From positions 1 to 64,000 of the forward strand of contig NZ_OLMR01000001.1 in assembly GCF_900291955.1 (NCBI RefSeq): a DNA stretch of 64,000 bases. The letters run 5' to 3'. Origin of the DNA: Pseudoruminococcus massiliensis. Its GTDB lineage: Bacteria; Bacillota; Clostridia; Oscillospirales; Acutalibacteraceae. The notes beneath the pieces are model-generated. The model had not been told where the DNA came from. It made no database searches and saw only the letters and a list, made by a program, of their open reading frames with translations. The position numbers and the translations under genes were made by a program. Numbering within the stretch: the stretch's first letter is position 1; each line of letters opens with the position of its first letter. Below are positions 33,432 through 42,669 of the stretch, piece after piece.

Positions 33432-33827
33432 CTAACCTCCGTTACGGTTCCGACTATTCACCGCAACGGCAGCAGCAACTCTTATTGCATCAATAATCTT
33501 TCTTCTGTCATCGTCGGTTATCGGTTCACCATCAAACATAAGACCACTCTGGTTAGCAAGCATTTCAGTAAATTCGTCTATAACTTCACTAACATTACGG
33601 TTTTCATTCTGATTTAAAGATTTGCCATCATCTAAACCAAGAAGATAGTCTGTAGTAGTATTTAGCACAGCACAAATTTTTAAAAGCATTGTGCTATCTG
33701 GCTCTCTTCTGCCCTGCTCATACATTCCTACCGCTGAAGACGCCACACCTAATTTATTAGCAAGCTCTCTTTGTGTAAAACCACATCGTTTTCTGCAATC
33801 CTTTAGTCGTTCTGAAAATACGCTCAT
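33432..33827 (-). CDS. Xre-family repressor paired with ImmA
   Basis: 131 residues from ATG 33827 (AGAGGTGG 5 bases upstream). Helix-turn-helix FTQRELANKLGVASSAVGMY, then EQGRREPDSTMLLKICAVLN in residues 1-70. An acidic middle (EVIDEFTEMLANQSGLMFDG) and a helical end follow; a peptidase cut would probably fall in this hinge. First gene of a unit with immA and the LURP-like gene; divergent from 34088. Confidence 0.92.
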   Translation of the reverse strand: MSVFSERLKDCRKRCGFTQRELANKLGVASSAVGMYEQGRREPDSTMLLKICAVLNTTTDYLLGLDDGKSLNQNENRNVSEVIDEFTEMLANQSGLMFDGEPITDDDRRKIIDAIRVAAAVAVNSRNRNGG

Positions 33828-33896
33828 AGCTGCCACCTCTTAAAAATATTATAACCATAGTAAATTACGATTATTTTACAACAAATATATTATACC

Positions 33897-33909
33897 ACAC
33901 ATTATGTGT
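33897..33909. promoter_or_regulatory. operator-like palindrome, site A
   Basis: ACACATTATGTGT, 70 bases upstream of the Xre start. It matches site B at 34057-34069 except for the centre (ACACAT-T-[AT]TGTGT). Candidate Xre binding sites. A third AT palindrome (GTAAATTACGATTATTTTAC) lies at 33860-33879. Confidence 0.55.
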
Positions 33910-33961
33910 AAAATCAACAGTTTATAAAAAATTTTTAGCGAACAAATTTTCGAGAAAACTA

Positions 33962-33990
33962 TTGACATTTATTAATTACTTTGATAAAAT
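33962..33990 (+). promoter_or_regulatory. strong promoter facing the 34088 gene
   Basis: TTGACA (33962-33967), 17-base spacer, TAAAAT (33985-33990). The predicted +1 is near 33997, so the RNA starts almost directly with the hairpin at 33999. Confidence 0.7.
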
Positions 33991-33998
33991 TAAACTAT

Positions 33999-34037
33999 AA
34001 AGAGAACATAAGTTTGTCTCAGTTTGATGTTCTCTTT
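33999..34037 (+). terminator. hairpin with T-run at the predicted 5' end
   Basis: AAAGAGAACAT and its 11-bp complement, followed by TATTTTTTG. It has the form of an intrinsic terminator, between the promoter and the first gene. It could attenuate the unit, release an RNA of about 45 bases, or protect the 5' end. Confidence 0.6.
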
Positions 34038-34056
34038 TATTTTTTGAAATTTTATA

Positions 34057-34069
34057 ACACATTTTGTGT
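34057..34069. promoter_or_regulatory. operator-like palindrome, site B
   Basis: ACACATTTTGTGT, 18 bases before the ATG of 34088 and just upstream of its AAGGAGG. Partner of site A. Confidence 0.5.
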
Positions 34070-34087
34070 ATATAAGGAGGATTCTTT

Positions 34088-34300
34088 ATGAATTATAATG
34101 AGATGGCAAGAGAATATAAGATAACCGCTAACGAACTTTTAAAAAAAATAGAAAATCTAAAAATTGAAAAAAAGGGCAGCTATGGTATTCAGCTTAACGA
34201 GCTTAATCACAGAATTAAAATGTTAGAGGAAATGTATGTTGATTGCGATTTCACCGCAAGGGTTATGAAAGCTCGCGCAACAAAGAATATAAAAAATTAA
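34088..34300 (+). CDS. small coiled-coil protein
   Basis: 70 residues, ATG with AAGGAGG 9 bases upstream. Mostly one long helix with heptad-like leucines (ELLKKIENLKIEKKGSYGIQ, LNHRIKMLEEMY). No known domain. It is followed by a sigma-like gene; this small coiled-coil plus sigma-like pair is common in integrative elements and prophages. Confidence 0.7.
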   Translation: MNYNEMAREYKITANELLKKIENLKIEKKGSYGIQLNELNHRIKMLEEMYVDCDFTARVMKARATKNIKN

Positions 34301-34320
34301 ACTTATTATAGGTGGTCAAA

Positions 34321-34629
34321 ATGCGTAAAAAACTTCTTTCCATATCCAATGAAATTGACAATTATACATCGTTTATAAAGTATCAAAGAAAAGGAACAAA
34401 CTTAGGCAGGTTAAATGAATATAAAGACGGACTTCGTAAAATAATAGACAATGAGCTTACTGAAAAACAGCGTTTTTGCTTTTATCAGCGTTATTATGAA
34501 AATCAAAGTATAAAAGAAATCTCAAATATTCTTGGCATAGCTGATGCAACTGTTTATAAGCATATACGCAATGCTATGAAAACAATAAAAAGCTTTGTTG
34601 CAATTTATGGAGATGAATATTTTAAATAA
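34321..34629 (+). CDS. sigma-70 region 4-like regulator
   Basis: 102 residues from ATG 34321 (AGGTGG 5 bases upstream). The C-terminal half ELTEKQRFCFYQRYYENQSI, KEISNILGIADATVYKHIRN and AMKTIK is a region 4 helix-turn-helix of the sigma type; region 2 is missing. Such proteins are found as phage/ICE late-type activators. In the same unit as 34088. Targets unknown. Confidence 0.78.
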   Translation: MRKKLLSISNEIDNYTSFIKYQRKGTNLGRLNEYKDGLRKIIDNELTEKQRFCFYQRYYENQSIKEISNILGIADATVYKHIRNAMKTIKSFVAIYGDEYFK

Positions 34630-34698
34630 AGACTGTCAATATTATTATCAGGCTTTGTAAGCATTATTCAAAACACATAACAAAGGAGGTCATTTATT

Positions 34699-34923
34699 AT
34701 GATGGATAAAATAGCACTTATACTTCTGATAATCGGAGGTCTTAACTGGGGCTCTGTCGGAATTTTCCAATTTGATATTGTTGCCTGGATATGTGGCGGT
34801 CAGACTGGAATTGTTAGTCGAATAATCTATACACTGGTTGCTCTCTCAGCAATATGGTGTATATCACTTCTTTTTAGGGATAACACCGAAACAGGAGATT
34901 CTAACCACGCTAAAGAGCAATAA
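34699..34923 (+). CDS. DUF378 membrane protein
   Basis: 74 residues with two membrane helices (IALILLIIGGLNWGSVGIFQ and IIYTLVALSAIWCISLLF). LNWGSVGIF is the DUF378 (PF04070) signature. AAAGGAGG upstream of the ATG. Separate from the sigma-like gene by 69 bases. Function of the family unknown. Confidence 0.88.
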   Translation: MMDKIALILLIIGGLNWGSVGIFQFDIVAWICGGQTGIVSRIIYTLVALSAIWCISLLFRDNTETGDSNHAKEQ

Positions 34924-34945
34924 ATCCGACATAGTGCATAAAAAT

Positions 34946-34977
34946 AGCGGAGTAACATAATCAACAGTTACTCCGCT
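34946..34977. terminator. two-way terminator between the DUF378 gene and ackA
   Basis: AGCGGAGTAAC-N10-GTTACTCCGCT with A- and T-rich flanks, between convergent genes. Confidence 0.85.
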
Positions 34978-34985
34978 AATTTTTA

Positions 34986-36194
34986 TTATTTACTGATTAA
35001 ATCTCTTGTATCTCTTGCGATAAGAAGTTCTTCATTTGTAGGAATTACAAAAACTTTAATGGTAGAATCTGGTGTAGAAATAAGACCGCCCTTGCCTTTG
35101 ATTGTTTCATTATTAATCTTTTCATCAATCTTAACGCCCATATACTCAAAGTATTTGCATACACCTGTTCTATGGCTCGCCTGATTTTCACCTATACCAG
35201 CTGTGAATATGATAGCTTCACAACCACCGAGAACTACCATATAGCTTCCAATAAACTTAGCAATTTCATATTCAAGCATTTGATGTGTAAGTATTGCTCT
35301 TGGATCACCCTTTGCTGCTGCTGCACAAATATCTCTGTCATCACTTGAAATTCCAGAAACACCAAGCATACCAGATTTTTTATTGAGAAGGTCGCTCATC
35401 TCAGATGGTGTAAGACCTTCCTTTTCAGCAATAAATGTAACAACAGACGGGTCGAGTGTACCTGTACGAGTACCCATCATAAAGCCATCGAGAGGTGTAA
35501 GTCCCATACTTGTATCTACAACCTTGCCACCATCAATAGCTGTTATAGATGAGCCATTGCCAAGATGACAGCTTATAATCTTTGTATCCTTAATATCCTT
35601 GCCAAGAAGCTCTGCACACTTTCCGCTGACATATCTGTGTGAAGTTCCGTGGAAACCATAGCGGCGAATACCATACTTTTCATAATATTCGTAAGGAACA
35701 GGATACATATAAGCCTTAGGTGGCATTGTTGAATGAAAGGCTGTGTCGAATACAGCAACCTCTGGCAAATCTTTGCCAAAAACATTTCTGCAAGCAACAA
35801 TACCCTCAACATGAGCTTTATTATGGAGAGGTGCAAGCGGAATGAGAGATTCTATTCCCTTGATGACATCATCATCTATAAGGACAGATTCTCTATAAAG
35901 TGAGCCGCCCTGAACAACTCTATGACCAACAGCGGCAATATCAGAAATATTCTTAATAACTCCGTTTTCAGGGTCAAGCATAGCCTTTACAACACAGTTA
36001 AAAGCGTCTGTGTGGTTATTCATAGGAAATGGCTTGTCCTTAATCTGAAAACCAGTATGTGACTTAAAAGTAAAGATGCTACCATCTGAACCAATTCTCT
36101 CACAAATACCCTTTGCGAGAACTTCTTCGTTCTCCATATTTATAAGTTGGAACTTTAATGAAGAACTTCCTGCATTAATAACGAGAATATCCAT
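34986..36194 (-). CDS. ackA: acetate kinase
   Basis: 402 residues from ATG 36194 (AAGGAG upstream); the longer frame has no such site. MDILVINAGSSSLKFQLINM, VAVFDTAFHSTMPPKAYMYP, RYGFHGTSHRYV, HLGNGSSITAIDGGKVVDTS and GIGENQASHR are all family blocks. It makes ATP and acetate from acetyl phosphate. No pta gene is adjacent. Single-gene unit, divergent from tmcAL. Confidence 0.97.
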   Translation of the reverse strand: MDILVINAGSSSLKFQLINMENEEVLAKGICERIGSDGSIFTFKSHTGFQIKDKPFPMNNHTDAFNCVVKAMLDPENGVIKNISDIAAVGHRVVQGGSLYRESVLIDDDVIKGIESLIPLAPLHNKAHVEGIVACRNVFGKDLPEVAVFDTAFHSTMPPKAYMYPVPYEYYEKYGIRRYGFHGTSHRYVSGKCAELLGKDIKDTKIISCHLGNGSSITAIDGGKVVDTSMGLTPLDGFMMGTRTGTLDPSVVTFIAEKEGLTPSEMSDLLNKKSGMLGVSGISSDDRDICAAAAKGDPRAILTHQMLEYEIAKFIGSYMVVLGGCEAIIFTAGIGENQASHRTGVCKYFEYMGVKIDEKINNETIKGKGGLISTPDSTIKVFVIPTNEELLIARDTRDLISK

Positions 36195-36296
36195 TATAAA
36201 TACTCCTTTTTGTTGCAAATTTCTTTTTAATTTATTATAATAATAATACATTCTACGGAACATTTCAACTTTTTTTTGATATGAGGGGTGATTTTT

Positions 36297-37487
36297 TTGA
36301 ATCTTTTTTCTGTAATCAGCGAATTTAACCCATTTCACAACGGACACAAATACCTTATAAAATCTATGCGTGAGCAAGGTGCAACTCATATTGTGGCAAT
36401 TATGAGTGGAAACTTTACCCAACGTGGCGAGCCTGCAATTATCAGCAAATATGCAAGAACAAAATCTGCTCTCGAAAATGGTGTTGACCTTGTAGTATTA
36501 ATGCCAGTGACATATTCCACAGCCAGTGCAGAAAGCTATGCCTTTGGTGGAGTCACCCTTGCAGAAGCCTTAGGCTGCTGCAATTCACTTTTCTTTGGCA
36601 GCGAATGTGGTGATATTAAAAAATTAGAAAAAATATGCGAAACTTTTGAAAGTATAAAATTTAAAGCTTGGTTTGCCGGATATGTTTCAAGCAATGAGAG
36701 CTATGCACGAGCAATAGAACTATCGCTTGCAAATATGCTCGGAAATGAATATGCTGATATTATTCGTGCTCCGAATAATCTTCTTGCGGTTGAATATGTC
36801 AAGGCTATTCGTGATATAGGTAGTTCACTTATACCAAAAACAATCATAAGAAGTGGTGTTGCACACGATTCTCAGACTCCTAACGAAAACTATGCCTCTG
36901 CATCATTTATACGCTCTTTGATTAAATCTCATTCAAACTATGAAAAATTTATCCCTGAAAAAAGTTACGAAATCATTTGTAATGCTATTCGTCAAAAAGC
37001 TGCTCCGGTAGATTTTTCAAACCTTGAAAAGCTTATCATTTATCGCCTTAGAACTATGACAGAAAGCGAATATAAGCAACTTCCAAATATCAGTGAGGGC
37101 ATAGAAAACAGATTGCGAAATGTTTCCCTAAATGCAACAAATCTTGAAGAACTTTTTGATAAAATTAAAACAAAACGCTATCCTAATTCAAGGCTAAGAA
37201 GGCTTGTTTTAAGAGCCTTGCTTCATATTACCGAAAGCGATTGTTCTATACCTCCGCAATATATCCGTGTGCTTGGCTTTAATGAAAAGGGTAAGGAAAT
37301 TTTGCGAGAAATGCGTAAAACAGCAAAGTTGCCAATAGTCATGAAAGCTCAGGATATAAAAGAGCTTAGTCTTGAGGCAAGGCGACAGTTTGAATGTGAA
37401 AGCATAGCTGATGATATTTACGCTCTTGCATTACCTAAAACAGGAAAATTTGGCAAAAATTTTACGGAGAATATAATTATAAGATAA
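36297..37487 (+). CDS. tmcAL: tRNA(Met) cytidine acetate ligase (TmcAL/YlbM)
   Basis: 396 residues from TTG 36297, with GGGGTGAT 6 bases upstream; the GTG three codons earlier is part of that site. Nucleotidyltransferase motif ISEFNPFHNGHKYLI, then VAIMSGNFTQRGEPAIISKY and IRAPNNLLAVEYVKAI. The family activates acetate with ATP to make N4-acetylcytidine at the wobble base of elongator tRNA-Met. It follows acetate kinase divergently, a setting I have seen in other Firmicutes. Confidence 0.93.
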   Translation: MNLFSVISEFNPFHNGHKYLIKSMREQGATHIVAIMSGNFTQRGEPAIISKYARTKSALENGVDLVVLMPVTYSTASAESYAFGGVTLAEALGCCNSLFFGSECGDIKKLEKICETFESIKFKAWFAGYVSSNESYARAIELSLANMLGNEYADIIRAPNNLLAVEYVKAIRDIGSSLIPKTIIRSGVAHDSQTPNENYASASFIRSLIKSHSNYEKFIPEKSYEIICNAIRQKAAPVDFSNLEKLIIYRLRTMTESEYKQLPNISEGIENRLRNVSLNATNLEELFDKIKTKRYPNSRLRRLVLRALLHITESDCSIPPQYIRVLGFNEKGKEILREMRKTAKLPIVMKAQDIKELSLEARRQFECESIADDIYALALPKTGKFGKNFTENIIIR

Positions 37488-37489
37488 TT

Positions 37490-37876
37490 ATGCTTGATTT
37501 TACTAAGTTAAATATGGACGAAATCCAAGCCTACTGCAAAAGTGATAAGGCTATCATAAATTTTCAACTTCTTCCGTCTTTTATGATAATACAAGAAATT
37601 GCTATAATCCTTGCAAGCTATGGAGTTACAGAATTTTCTGCTGAAGATGTAAAGGAGCTTTTCACTGCACTTGATATGCACAATGAGAAAGGCAAAAGCA
37701 TTATTCCTTCACGCAAAAAAATTACTGGCGTTCTTGAAACTCAGCCACGAAATTCCATTATCACATTAACAGAAAAAGACGGGATTTTCACTGTAACAAA
37801 ATTTGATGATTCGGGTTATCGTTGCGAAATTGAAAGATTAGTGGCGAGCCGCCACTCCCAAAACACATTCCACTAA
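37490..37876 (+). CDS. unknown protein, 3' end formed by repeat DNA
   Basis: 128 residues, starting 2 bases after the tmcAL stop, so translationally coupled. N-terminal half helical (FMIIQEIAIILASYGVTEFS, AEDVKELFTALDM), then a beta-rich part. Not recognised. The last residues (VASRHSQNTFH) are encoded by GTGGCGAGCCGCCAC and adjoining bases, a module of the palindromic repeat family. The original C-terminus has therefore probably been replaced or extended. Confidence 0.65.
   Translation: MLDFTKLNMDEIQAYCKSDKAIINFQLLPSFMIIQEIAIILASYGVTEFSAEDVKELFTALDMHNEKGKSIIPSRKKITGVLETQPRNSIITLTEKDGIFTVTKFDDSGYRCEIERLVASRHSQNTFH
37841..37861. repeat. palindromic repeat module within a coding region
   Basis: GTGGCGAGCCGCCACTCCCA; the same GGCGAGCCGCC plus CTCCCA join occurs at 51709-51726. 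It forms the last dozen codons of the 37490 gene. Confidence 0.65.
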
Positions 37877-37953
37877 TTAAAAGAATTTAATATAAAAATG
37901 AATTAAGTCCGCTTAACATTCACATACTCTATATATTAAGGAGTGATTTTTGA

Positions 37954-39429
37954 ATGTTAAACGGACTTTATGATTCGAAAAAAAATTATAAAAATCTAAT
38001 AGGTGGCGATTGGCTTTTCGCAACAGATAATGCTAATCTCAAAATCTTCTCCCCTATTGACGGTTCATTGATTGGTACTGTTCCTGCAATGAGCTGTGAG
38101 GATATAGATTATGCTATGAATGTTGCTAAAAAATCTCAAAATTTATGGCAAGAAACACCTATGTATATGAGAGCAGAATATCTCTATCGTGCCGCAGACC
38201 TATTAAAAGAATACAAACAGGTTATTTCTCATGTTATAACTATGGAAATCGCAAAGGACAAAGCCTCTGCCGAAAGCGAAGTAGAACGCACTGTGGATTT
38301 TCTTAGATATACTGCTGATATAGGCAAGTCCCTTGAGGGAACATCTGTATATGGAGAAAATTTTCCAGGCGGAAGTAGAGACAAGCTTTCATATATCACA
38401 AGAGAACCTCTTGGAACAGTTCTTGCAATTTCTCCATTCAATTACCCTGTAAATCTTTCTGTATCCAAAATTGCACCCGCACTTATGGGCGGAAATACTG
38501 TTGTTTTAAAGCCACCCTCTCAAGGCGGTATAAGTGCCTTATATCTTGCCTTGGTATTTAAAGAGGCTGGTTTGCCCGACGGTGTTCTTAATACTGTTAC
38601 AGGCAGTGGCTCTGAAATTGGCGACTACCTCATAACACACCCTAATATTGATTTTATAAATTTTACAGGAAGTACTGCCATTGGTCATCATATTGCAAAG
38701 ACTTGTGGAATGATTCCGATTATGCTTGAACTTGGTGGAAAAGACGCCGCAATTATCCTTGATGACTGCAATCTCGACTATGCCGCCGAACAGTGTGTCG
38801 CTGGTGCGTTCTCTTATTCGGGTCAAAGATGTACCGCTGTAAAACGCATACTTGTTATAGAAAGCATAGCTGACCAATTTGTTGCTCTACTCAAAGAAAA
38901 AACTTTAAAATTAAAAAGTGGTTCTCCACACGAAGATGTAAGCATAGTTCCTCTGATAAACGATAAATCCGCTGATTATGTTTTCGGTTTGATTGAAAAT
39001 GCTGTATCAAAGGGTGCAGAAGTTATCACTGGTGGCACTCGAAACGATAAACTAATCTCGCCAACAGTTTTGGACTATGTAACAACAGATATGGAGGTTG
39101 CGTGGGAAGAACCTTTTGGACCAATCTTGCCTATAATTCGTGTCAAAAACATTGATGAAGCTATTTCAATAGCAAATCGCTCAGAATATGGACTGCAATC
39201 CTCAGTTTTCACAAGTGATATAGGCAAAGCCTTTACAATAGCACGAAAATTAGAAGTCGGAACAGTACAAATAAATAATAAAACCGAGCGAGGACCAGAC
39301 CATTTTCCATTCTTGGGCGTTAAATCCTCTGGTATGGGAACACAAGGTATCAAATATTCAATTGAGGCTATGACAAGACATAAAGCAATCGTTGTAAACC
39401 TTGCCGCCCCTTGCAATAAAAAACGATAA
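37954..39429 (+). CDS. gapN: NADP-dependent non-phosphorylating glyceraldehyde-3-phosphate dehydrogenase
   Basis: 491 residues. ALDH fold with LELGGKDAAI (general base Glu259) and FSYSGQRCTAVKR (nucleophile Cys293). The ending QINNKTERGPDHFPFLGVKS, then YSIEAMTRHK, is the GapN-specific region. These numbers are 9 above those of the streptococcal enzyme. It oxidises GAP directly to 3-phosphoglycerate and makes NADPH, bypassing ATP formation. AAGGAG upstream; own terminator; convergent with pflA. Confidence 0.94.
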   Translation: MLNGLYDSKKNYKNLIGGDWLFATDNANLKIFSPIDGSLIGTVPAMSCEDIDYAMNVAKKSQNLWQETPMYMRAEYLYRAADLLKEYKQVISHVITMEIAKDKASAESEVERTVDFLRYTADIGKSLEGTSVYGENFPGGSRDKLSYITREPLGTVLAISPFNYPVNLSVSKIAPALMGGNTVVLKPPSQGGISALYLALVFKEAGLPDGVLNTVTGSGSEIGDYLITHPNIDFINFTGSTAIGHHIAKTCGMIPIMLELGGKDAAIILDDCNLDYAAEQCVAGAFSYSGQRCTAVKRILVIESIADQFVALLKEKTLKLKSGSPHEDVSIVPLINDKSADYVFGLIENAVSKGAEVITGGTRNDKLISPTVLDYVTTDMEVAWEEPFGPILPIIRVKNIDEAISIANRSEYGLQSSVFTSDIGKAFTIARKLEVGTVQINNKTERGPDHFPFLGVKSSGMGTQGIKYSIEAMTRHKAIVVNLAAPCNKKR

Positions 39430-39436
39430 CAAACAA

Positions 39437-39476
39437 AAAGGACAATGCCGAAATTTTCAAATCAGCACTGTCCTTT
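39437..39476. terminator. two-way terminator between gapN and pflA
   Basis: AAAGGACAATGC...GCACTGTCCTTT with one mismatch, A-run before and T-run after. Confidence 0.75.
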
Positions 39477-39487
39477 AATATTATATT

Positions 39488-40243
39488 TTATTGCAAATAA
39501 TCAGCCGTATGAAGAATTTTCTGAGCTTCTTCAACCTGTTCCTTTGTAGGCACAGGAACACCCTCAAGTGGATATTTCATTTTAAGTTCTTCCCATTTCA
39601 TCAAACCAAGAGTATGATATGGCAAAATCTCTACCCTATCAACTGTATTAAGCTCTGAAATAAACTTATGCATTTCCTCAAGACCTGTCGGGTCGTCAGT
39701 AAGACCAGGAACGAGAACATGACGAAGCCACATTTTCTTTCCGTTATCTGAAAGCCACCTTGCCATTTTGAGAATATTAGCATTATCAAAGCCAGTAAGG
39801 CTCTTATGCTTTTCAGGGTCCATTTCTTTGAGGTCAAGTATAACCAAATCGGTCATAGACATAAGCTTTTTGAATTTATCCATCCATTCGGGATTGTTAT
39901 CATCAAAAGGCTGTCCTGCGGTATCAATCGCAGTATGAACATTATGCTTTTTAGCAATTTCAAAAAGCTCAATCATAAAGTCCATTTGAAGCAGAGGTTC
40001 TCCACCACTTACAGTGATACCACCGTTTTTTGCCCAATATTTACGATAACGATAGATACGCTCAAATAATTTTTCAGCAGTCCATTCCTCAACATTTTTG
40101 CCCTTGCAACTCCAAGTTTCAGGGTTGTGGCAGAACTTGCATCTTAGATTACAGCCCTGCAAAAACACAACAAATCTTACTCCCGGTCCGTCAACAAGAC
40201 CAAATGATTCGAGAGAATGAACATAACCTATTGTATCAGCCAT
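39488..40243 (-). CDS. pflA: pyruvate formate-lyase activating enzyme
   Basis: 251 residues from ATG 40243, two bases after the pflB stop; the frame's earlier ATG would overlap pflB. MADTIGYVHSLESFGLVDGP opening, radical-SAM cluster CNLRCKFCHNPETW (C-x3-C-x2-C), then GGITVSGGEPLLQ. It makes the glycyl radical on PflB. Coupled translation with pflB is likely because no clear ribosome site is present. Confidence 0.96.
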   Translation of the reverse strand: MADTIGYVHSLESFGLVDGPGVRFVVFLQGCNLRCKFCHNPETWSCKGKNVEEWTAEKLFERIYRYRKYWAKNGGITVSGGEPLLQMDFMIELFEIAKKHNVHTAIDTAGQPFDDNNPEWMDKFKKLMSMTDLVILDLKEMDPEKHKSLTGFDNANILKMARWLSDNGKKMWLRHVLVPGLTDDPTGLEEMHKFISELNTVDRVEILPYHTLGLMKWEELKMKYPLEGVPVPTKEQVEEAQKILHTADYLQ

Positions 40244-40245
40244 AA

Positions 40246-42498
40246 TTACATTGTTGCGTGGCAAGTACGAGAAATAACATCAAGCTGCTGCTCACGAGTA
40301 AGGTCGATGAATTTAACTGCATAACCAGAAACACGGATTGTGAAGTTAGCATACTCTTCCTTCTCAGGATGCTCCATAGCGTCGATGAGCTTCTCTTTGC
40401 CGAATACATTAACATTGAGGTGATGTGCACCTTGGTCAAAGTATCCGTCCATAACCTGTACGAGGTTACCTACACGCTCGTCATCTGAATGACCGAGAGC
40501 GTCTGGGTTGATTGTCTGAGTATTAGAAATACCATCAAGTGCCCAGTGATATGGAAGCTTTGCAACAGAGTTAAGAGAAGCAAGAAGACCGCTCTTTTCT
40601 GCGCCGTAGCTTGGGTTAGCACCTGGAGAAAGTGGCTCGCCAGCCTTTCTTCCGTCAGGCATAGAGCCTGTTGCCTTACCATAAACAACATTAGATGTAA
40701 TAGTAAGGATAGAAGTTGTAGGCTCAGAGTTACGATATGTGTGATGCTTCTTAATCTTATCGAGGAATGTTCTGAGAAGCCAGATAGCGATTTCATCAGC
40801 TCTGTCATCATCGTTACCGTAGCGTGGGAAGTCGCCCTCTGTTACATAGTCAACAACGATACCTGTTTCATCTCTTACGGTCTTAACAGTAGCATACTTA
40901 ATAGCACTAAGTGAGTCAACAACATGAGAGAAGCCTGCAATACCTGTTGCAAATGTTCTTCTTACTTCTGTGTCGATAAGAGCCATTTCAGCAGCCTCAT
41001 AGAAGTACTTATCATGCATATACTGAATGAGGTTAAGTGTATTTACATAAAGACCAGCAAGCCAATCCATCATCTTGTCATACTTCTCGATAACCTCATC
41101 ATAGTTAAGGATTTCAGAAGTAATCGGACGATATGCAGGACCACATTGGTCACGAGTCTTAACATCAACACCGCCGTTTATAGCATAGAGCAAGCACTTA
41201 GCAAGGTTAGCTCTTGCACCAAAGAACTGCATTTCCTTACCTGTCTGTGTTGCAGATACGCAGCAGCAGATTGAGTAGTCATCGCCCCATACTGGCTTCA
41301 TAACATCGTCGTTCTCATACTGAACAGAGCTTGTCTTGATAGAAATATAAGAAGCATACTTCTTAAATGTATCAGGAAGAGCTGATGAGTAAAGAACTGT
41401 AAGGTTTGGCTCTGGAGAAGGTCCCATATTCTCAAGTGTGTGGAGGAAACGGAAGTCATTCTTTGTAACCATAGATCTGCCGTCTACACCGATACCACCA
41501 ACTTCGAGTGTAGCCCAAACCGGGTCACCAGAGAAGAGCTGGTTGTAAGAAGGAATACGAGCAAATTTAACCATTCTGAACTTCATAACAAGATGGTCGA
41601 TAAGCTCCTGAGCCTCAGCCTCTGTGAGTTTGCCGTTATCCATATCTCTCTGAATATAAATATCAAGGAATGTTGAGATACGACCAACACTCATTGCAGC
41701 ACCGTTCTGAGTTTTGATAGCTGCGAGATAACCGAAATAGAGCCACTGAACAGCCTCATGAGCGTCCTTAGCAGGAACAGAAATGTCATAGCCATAAGAA
41801 GCAGCCATTTTCTTCATGTCGTTCAAAGCTCTGATTTGCTTAGAAATTTCCTCACGAAGTCTGATAACATCGTCTGTCATTGTGCCGTCGCCACAGTTAG
41901 CGAAATCCTTCTTCTTCTCTTCGATAAGGAAATCTATACCATAAAGAGCAACACGACGATAGTCACCAACGATTCTTCCACGACCATATGTGTCTGGAAG
42001 ACCTGTGATAATCTTGTTGTGACGAGCCTTCTTCATTTCAGGAGTATATGCATCGAAAACTCCCTGGTTATGAGTTGTTGCATACTCTGTGAAAATCTTA
42101 TGAAGCTCTGGGTCTGGAGTATAGCCGTTTGTTTCACAAGCCTGCTCAGCCATTTTGATACCGCCGAGAGGCATAAATGCACGCTTAAGAGGCTTATCTG
42201 TCTGAAGACCAACAACCTTCTCAAGGTCCTTTGTTTCTTCACTTATATAGCCTGGATTATGAGATGTAAGGGTAGAAACGATATGAGTATCCATATCAAG
42301 AACGCCACCCTTAGCTCTTTCTTCCTTTTGAAGTCCTTGGAGAACGCCCCAAAGAGTGTTTGTAGCTTCTGTAGGACCTGCAAGGAAAGATGAATCACCG
42401 TCATATGGACGATAGTTCTTCTGGATAAAGTCACGAGTATTGACTTCTTCTTTCCAGATGCTGCCCTCAAAGCCTTCCCATTGTGTAAATTCTTTCAT
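40246..42498 (-). CDS. pflB: formate C-acetyltransferase (pyruvate formate-lyase)
   Basis: 750 residues from ATG 42498 (AAGGGG 7 bases upstream). Active-site cysteines in [20 protein letters not shown] (near 410; three Cys in a row instead of two) and the glycyl-radical loop RVSGYAVKF (near 725). It splits pyruvate and CoA into acetyl-CoA and formate. Upstream is a 660-base AT-rich control region; downstream is pflA. High expression is suggested by codon use and a strong promoter. Confidence 0.97.
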   Translation of the reverse strand: MKEFTQWEGFEGSIWKEEVNTRDFIQKNYRPYDGDSSFLAGPTEATNTLWGVLQGLQKEERAKGGVLDMDTHIVSTLTSHNPGYISEETKDLEKVVGLQTDKPLKRAFMPLGGIKMAEQACETNGYTPDPELHKIFTEYATTHNQGVFDAYTPEMKKARHNKIITGLPDTYGRGRIVGDYRRVALYGIDFLIEEKKKDFANCGDGTMTDDVIRLREEISKQIRALNDMKKMAASYGYDISVPAKDAHEAVQWLYFGYLAAIKTQNGAAMSVGRISTFLDIYIQRDMDNGKLTEAEAQELIDHLVMKFRMVKFARIPSYNQLFSGDPVWATLEVGGIGVDGRSMVTKNDFRFLHTLENMGPSPEPNLTVLYSSALPDTFKKYASYISIKTSSVQYENDDVMKPVWGDDYSICCCVSATQTGKEMQFFGARANLAKCLLYAINGGVDVKTRDQCGPAYRPITSEILNYDEVIEKYDKMMDWLAGLYVNTLNLIQYMHDKYFYEAAEMALIDTEVRRTFATGIAGFSHVVDSLSAIKYATVKTVRDETGIVVDYVTEGDFPRYGNDDDRADEIAIWLLRTFLDKIKKHHTYRNSEPTTSILTITSNVVYGKATGSMPDGRKAGEPLSPGANPSYGAEKSGLLASLNSVAKLPYHWALDGISNTQTINPDALGHSDDERVGNLVQVMDGYFDQGAHHLNVNVFGKEKLIDAMEHPEKEEYANFTIRVSGYAVKFIDLTREQQLDVISRTCHATM

Positions 42499-42639
42499 CG
42501 AGAATCCCCTTCCTATATACCAATCTACAACCAGTAAAAATTTTAATGAAGCATTTAACAAGATAAATTCAAATATAAAATTTCCACTAAGAAATTAATC
42601 GAAAAAAATCAGTTAAAGCATCTTTAAGTTGTGTAAGCT

Positions 42640-42668
42640 ATTATAACACACTACAATTTATAGTGCAA
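42640..42668 (-). promoter_or_regulatory. pflB promoter with overlapping inverted repeat
   Basis: Minus strand TTGCAC (42668-42663), 17-base spacer, TATAAT (42645-42640). The spacer and -35 are covered by CACTA-TAAATTG-TAGTG (42665-42649), so a bound regulator would block polymerase. The leader would be about 135 bases. Confidence 0.65.
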
Positions 42669-42669
42669 G

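Noticed and set aside
41758-42393. 211-codon plus-strand frame opposite pflB
   Set aside because: Antisense shadow of a conserved, highly expressed gene.
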